From positions 1-34,735 of the forward strand of contig JAKSRE010000028.1 in assembly GCA_024403775.1 (NCBI GenBank): a stretch of DNA of 34,735 nt, given 5' to 3'. The stretch is from Clostridia bacterium. GTDB taxonomy: Bacteria; Bacillota; Clostridia; Saccharofermentanales; Saccharofermentanaceae. The position numbers and the translations under genes were made by a program. How positions within the stretch are numbered: position 1 is the first letter of the stretch; the number at the start of each line of letters is the position of its first letter. Under the pieces are notes generated by a model. It made no database searches. It was not told the DNA's origin and was given only the letters and a program-made list of their open reading frames with translations. Below, one piece after another: positions 32,922 through 34,735 of this stretch.

Positions 32922-33539
32922 ATGGGTAATCCGTGGAAAGAAATTAGCCTTTCTGATTATGAAAACCATATGAAATTGGATTCTGTGAAACAACTCCAAT
33001 CTATGAATCAGACAATGAAAGATCAACTTAATGATTATGATGTTCATTCAGTGATGATATTAGGAATTGCTGGTGGTAATGGATTAGAATATATCGGAAA
33101 TAAGTATAACAAGGTTTTTGGAGTTGATATCAATTCATCGTATTTGAAAGCCGTAAAAGATAGATATCCTAATCTTTCTGATGTATTGGAATGTTTGAAT
33201 ATTGATTTAATAAATGACGCTGATAGTCTGCCAAAATCAGAGTTGTTAATAGCTAATTTATTGATTGAATACATTGGATACGATGCCTTTGTAAAAGTAG
33301 TTCAAAATGTAACTCCACAATATATATCGTGTGTTATACAGATTAATGAAACAACAAAACAATGGGTTTCAGATTCACCATATATCCATGCATTTGATGG
33401 GCTTGATAGTGTCCACTGTCAGATGGAAGAAACTAAATTAACAGAAACAATGTCTAAGATAGGATATAGATTAATCAAGACTGTTGCTGATGTTTTACCG
33501 AATGGGAAAAGTTTGGTTAGACTGGATTATGAAGCTTAA
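32922..33539 (+). CDS. class I SAM-dependent methyltransferase-like protein
   Basis: 205 residues. The SAM-binding motif I is VMILGIAGGNGLEYI (about 44-58), followed by VFGVDINSSYL (motif II acidic residue) and a later ELLIANLLIEYIGY. The target is unknown. Strong ribosome site GGAGG. It lies 70 bases after the -10 box of repeat copy 2, so is probably expressed from it, and has no partner gene. Confidence 0.8.
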   Translation: MGNPWKEISLSDYENHMKLDSVKQLQSMNQTMKDQLNDYDVHSVMILGIAGGNGLEYIGNKYNKVFGVDINSSYLKAVKDRYPNLSDVLECLNIDLINDADSLPKSELLIANLLIEYIGYDAFVKVVQNVTPQYISCVIQINETTKQWVSDSPYIHAFDGLDSVHCQMEETKLTETMSKIGYRLIKTVADVLPNGKSLVRLDYEA

Positions 33540-33568
33540 GTTAAAGGCAATAGAAAAATATATTATTG

Positions 33569-33609
33569 AGTAGAATTTCGATTCTACTGAGTAACAAATT
33601 TGAATTTGT
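33569..33609 (+). promoter_or_regulatory. two adjacent palindromes upstream of the 119-residue gene
   Basis: AGTAGAAT-TTCG-ATTCTACT (33569-33588) is a perfect 8-bp stem on a TTCG tetraloop. ACAAATT-TG-AATTTGT (33594-33609) follows, ending 9 bases before the ATG. AATTTCGATTCT also occurs downstream of repeat copy 2 (about 32873), and ACAAATTTGAATTT recurs at 34647, so these look like boundary elements rather than a gene-specific operator. Confidence 0.55.
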
Positions 33610-33618
33610 GAGGATGAT

Positions 33619-33978
33619 ATGAGTAACGAGTTTGACGTCCATTATGGAGAAAAAGAGTTCAGAACCGTTGATGCCGGAATAGAAGCAATAGAGGCAGTTT
33701 TGACGGGAGAAGACATTCATGCCAAGGAAAGACTGCTGTTTTATCTTGATTGGTATATGGACCCGTACTATAAGAGGGATCTTTCTGTTATTAGAGAACC
33801 ATTAAGAGAACTCCTGCAGAGAATCGTCATTACCGACGATGAAATCGATATCGTTGATGAAGCTCTTCATTTACTGGATGATTGGACTTATGGACCATAT
33901 ACCATACTGGAGAAAAATATCGACAATGTAGCTGAAGAATTCCTGCCAACAGTACTGTACTTGATAAATAGAGAATAA
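33619..33978 (+). CDS. hypothetical acidic helical protein
   Basis: 119 residues, rich in D and E, predicted mostly helical (IEAIEAVLTGEDIHAKERLLF, then WYMDPYYKRDLSVI, and DEIDIVDEALHLLDDW). No signal peptide, membrane segment or known motif. Size, acidity and place among stand-alone genes would suit an immunity or antitoxin-like protein, but no toxin is adjacent, so this is only a possibility. Ribosome site GAGGATG. Confidence 0.65.
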   Translation: MSNEFDVHYGEKEFRTVDAGIEAIEAVLTGEDIHAKERLLFYLDWYMDPYYKRDLSVIREPLRELLQRIVITDDEIDIVDEALHLLDDWTYGPYTILEKNIDNVAEEFLPTVLYLINRE

Positions 33979-34085
33979 TATGTAACGCAAAAACAAATTT
34001 CAGTTTATTCTCTCAAGTGGATAGCTCTGGAAATTCCAGCAAAGAATACTAAGAGTAGAATATGATAATAAAGCGGGGAAGTAAC

Positions 34086-34598
34086 ATGGAAGATATAGTT
34101 GTTAGAGAAGCAGTAGTTGATGATGCTGAAGATATGATCACTTATTTGAATATTGTTGGAGGTGAATCCGATAATCTCATGCATGGATCGGATGGATTTA
34201 AAGCACCGGTCGAAGCTGTAAGACGCCGGATCCAGGCTTCCCATGAATCAAATAACAGTGTGATCCTGATCGCCCTGGACGGGGAGAAGATCATAGGCCG
34301 CGCAGAGCTTGCCGGAAACACCGGTCCAAGATTATGCCATAATGCCACGTTCTCGATCGCAATCAGAAAAGACTATTGGAATAAGAAGATAGGCACAAGA
34401 CTCATGACAGAGATCATTGAAAACGCCAGAGAAATGAATCTTCTGAATATTGAGCTGGAAGTTGTTGCTGATAATAAGGCTGCCATTGCGCTCTACCATA
34501 AAATGGGATTTTCTGATGTTGGTGTATTCAGGAAATACTGGTTTGCAAACAATGCTTATCATGATGCGATCGTTATGCAGAAATGCTTGAATGACTAA
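34086..34598 (+). CDS. GNAT family N-acetyltransferase
   Basis: 170 residues. The acetyl-CoA-binding loop lies in YWNKKIGTRLMTEIIE (about 98-113). NIELEVVADNKAAIALYHKMGF (about 119-140) is the usual GNAT C-terminal signature. The closest type seems to be the RimJ/RimL-like or small-molecule group; substrate unknown. The ATG at 34086 has GGGGAAG upstream; the frame opens at 34062 with no good site. GC content looks higher in the middle of the gene than in its neighbours. Confidence 0.88.
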   Translation: MEDIVVREAVVDDAEDMITYLNIVGGESDNLMHGSDGFKAPVEAVRRRIQASHESNNSVILIALDGEKIIGRAELAGNTGPRLCHNATFSIAIRKDYWNKKIGTRLMTEIIENAREMNLLNIELEVVADNKAAIALYHKMGFSDVGVFRKYWFANNAYHDAIVMQKCLND

Positions 34599-34646
34599 AC
34601 TATAATGTTAAGAGTAGTACAGCAAATCAGCAGTTTTTAGAATTCA

Positions 34647-34660
34647 ACAAATTTGAATTT
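34647..34660. repeat. boundary motif ACAAATTTGAATTT
   Basis: An exact 14-base match to 33594-33607, with a similar sequence at 30181. It encloses the unknown gene and the GNAT gene. The remaining 75 bases to the window end show no feature. Confidence 0.6.
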
Positions 34661-34735
34661 TACATGTAGTTTGGTTTGCGATGGAATAGGTATTCGTAAA
34701 ATATCAGGTAATACGGAGAAACGAATTAGAATCTA

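Overview
The window looks like chromosome of a low-to-mid GC anaerobic Firmicute. Lachnospiraceae (Butyrivibrio or Pseudobutyrivibrio-like) is my best guess. This rests on the gene families (GGGtGRT plus NifU-like pair, ThiT, long-type GuaB, GreA-LysS), strong AGGAGG-type ribosome sites and codon use. It is inferred without any database search.

Left part (1-12998) is mostly ordinary chromosome. A minus-strand pair encodes a NifU-like Fe-S scaffold and a GGGtGRT protein. Next come a YtrA-type GntR regulator with an ABC ATPase and a membrane protein, preceded by a clear dyad operator. An amino-acid ABC importer follows (lipoprotein; then permease and ATPase behind their own promoter). A dense 0.5 kb block of palindromic tandem repeats precedes thiT, guaB, greA and lysS. 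A candidate small RNA or attenuated leader lies at 2221-2317.

Middle part (about 12999-28700) is a mobilizable integrative element placed directly behind lysS. Its cargo is a complete type I restriction-modification system (hsdR-hsdM-hsdS) followed 13 bases later by a 1145-residue SIR2-domain protein, in one co-directional block that reads like a defence operon. Then come a divergent DUF6076-type gene, a 39-codon ORF, a RepA-like AAA ATPase, a small basic protein, MobC, a MobA relaxase with an apparent second gene inside it in another frame, a Tn916-type excisionase and a tyrosine integrase. Copies of TTACCACCGG near both ends look like integrase arm sites. Four related core-like sequences (about 13003, 13227, 28673 and 32614) suggest repeated integration at this locus.

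Right part (28.6-34.7 kb) is a mosaic of single genes: XRE-membrane regulator, iron-sulfur flavoprotein, CPBP protease, methyltransferase, an unknown acidic protein and a GNAT acetyltransferase. They are separated by nested direct repeats of 244, 45 and 38 bp, recurring palindromes, and a purine-rich non-coding stretch. The 244-bp repeat carries a terminator followed by a -10 box.

The most interesting items are the HsdRMS-SIR2 arrangement, the overprinted gene in mobA, the serial att-like sites with the 244-bp repeats, the small cassette-like repeat system on the right, and the intergenic repeat arrays at 7.8-8.3 kb.
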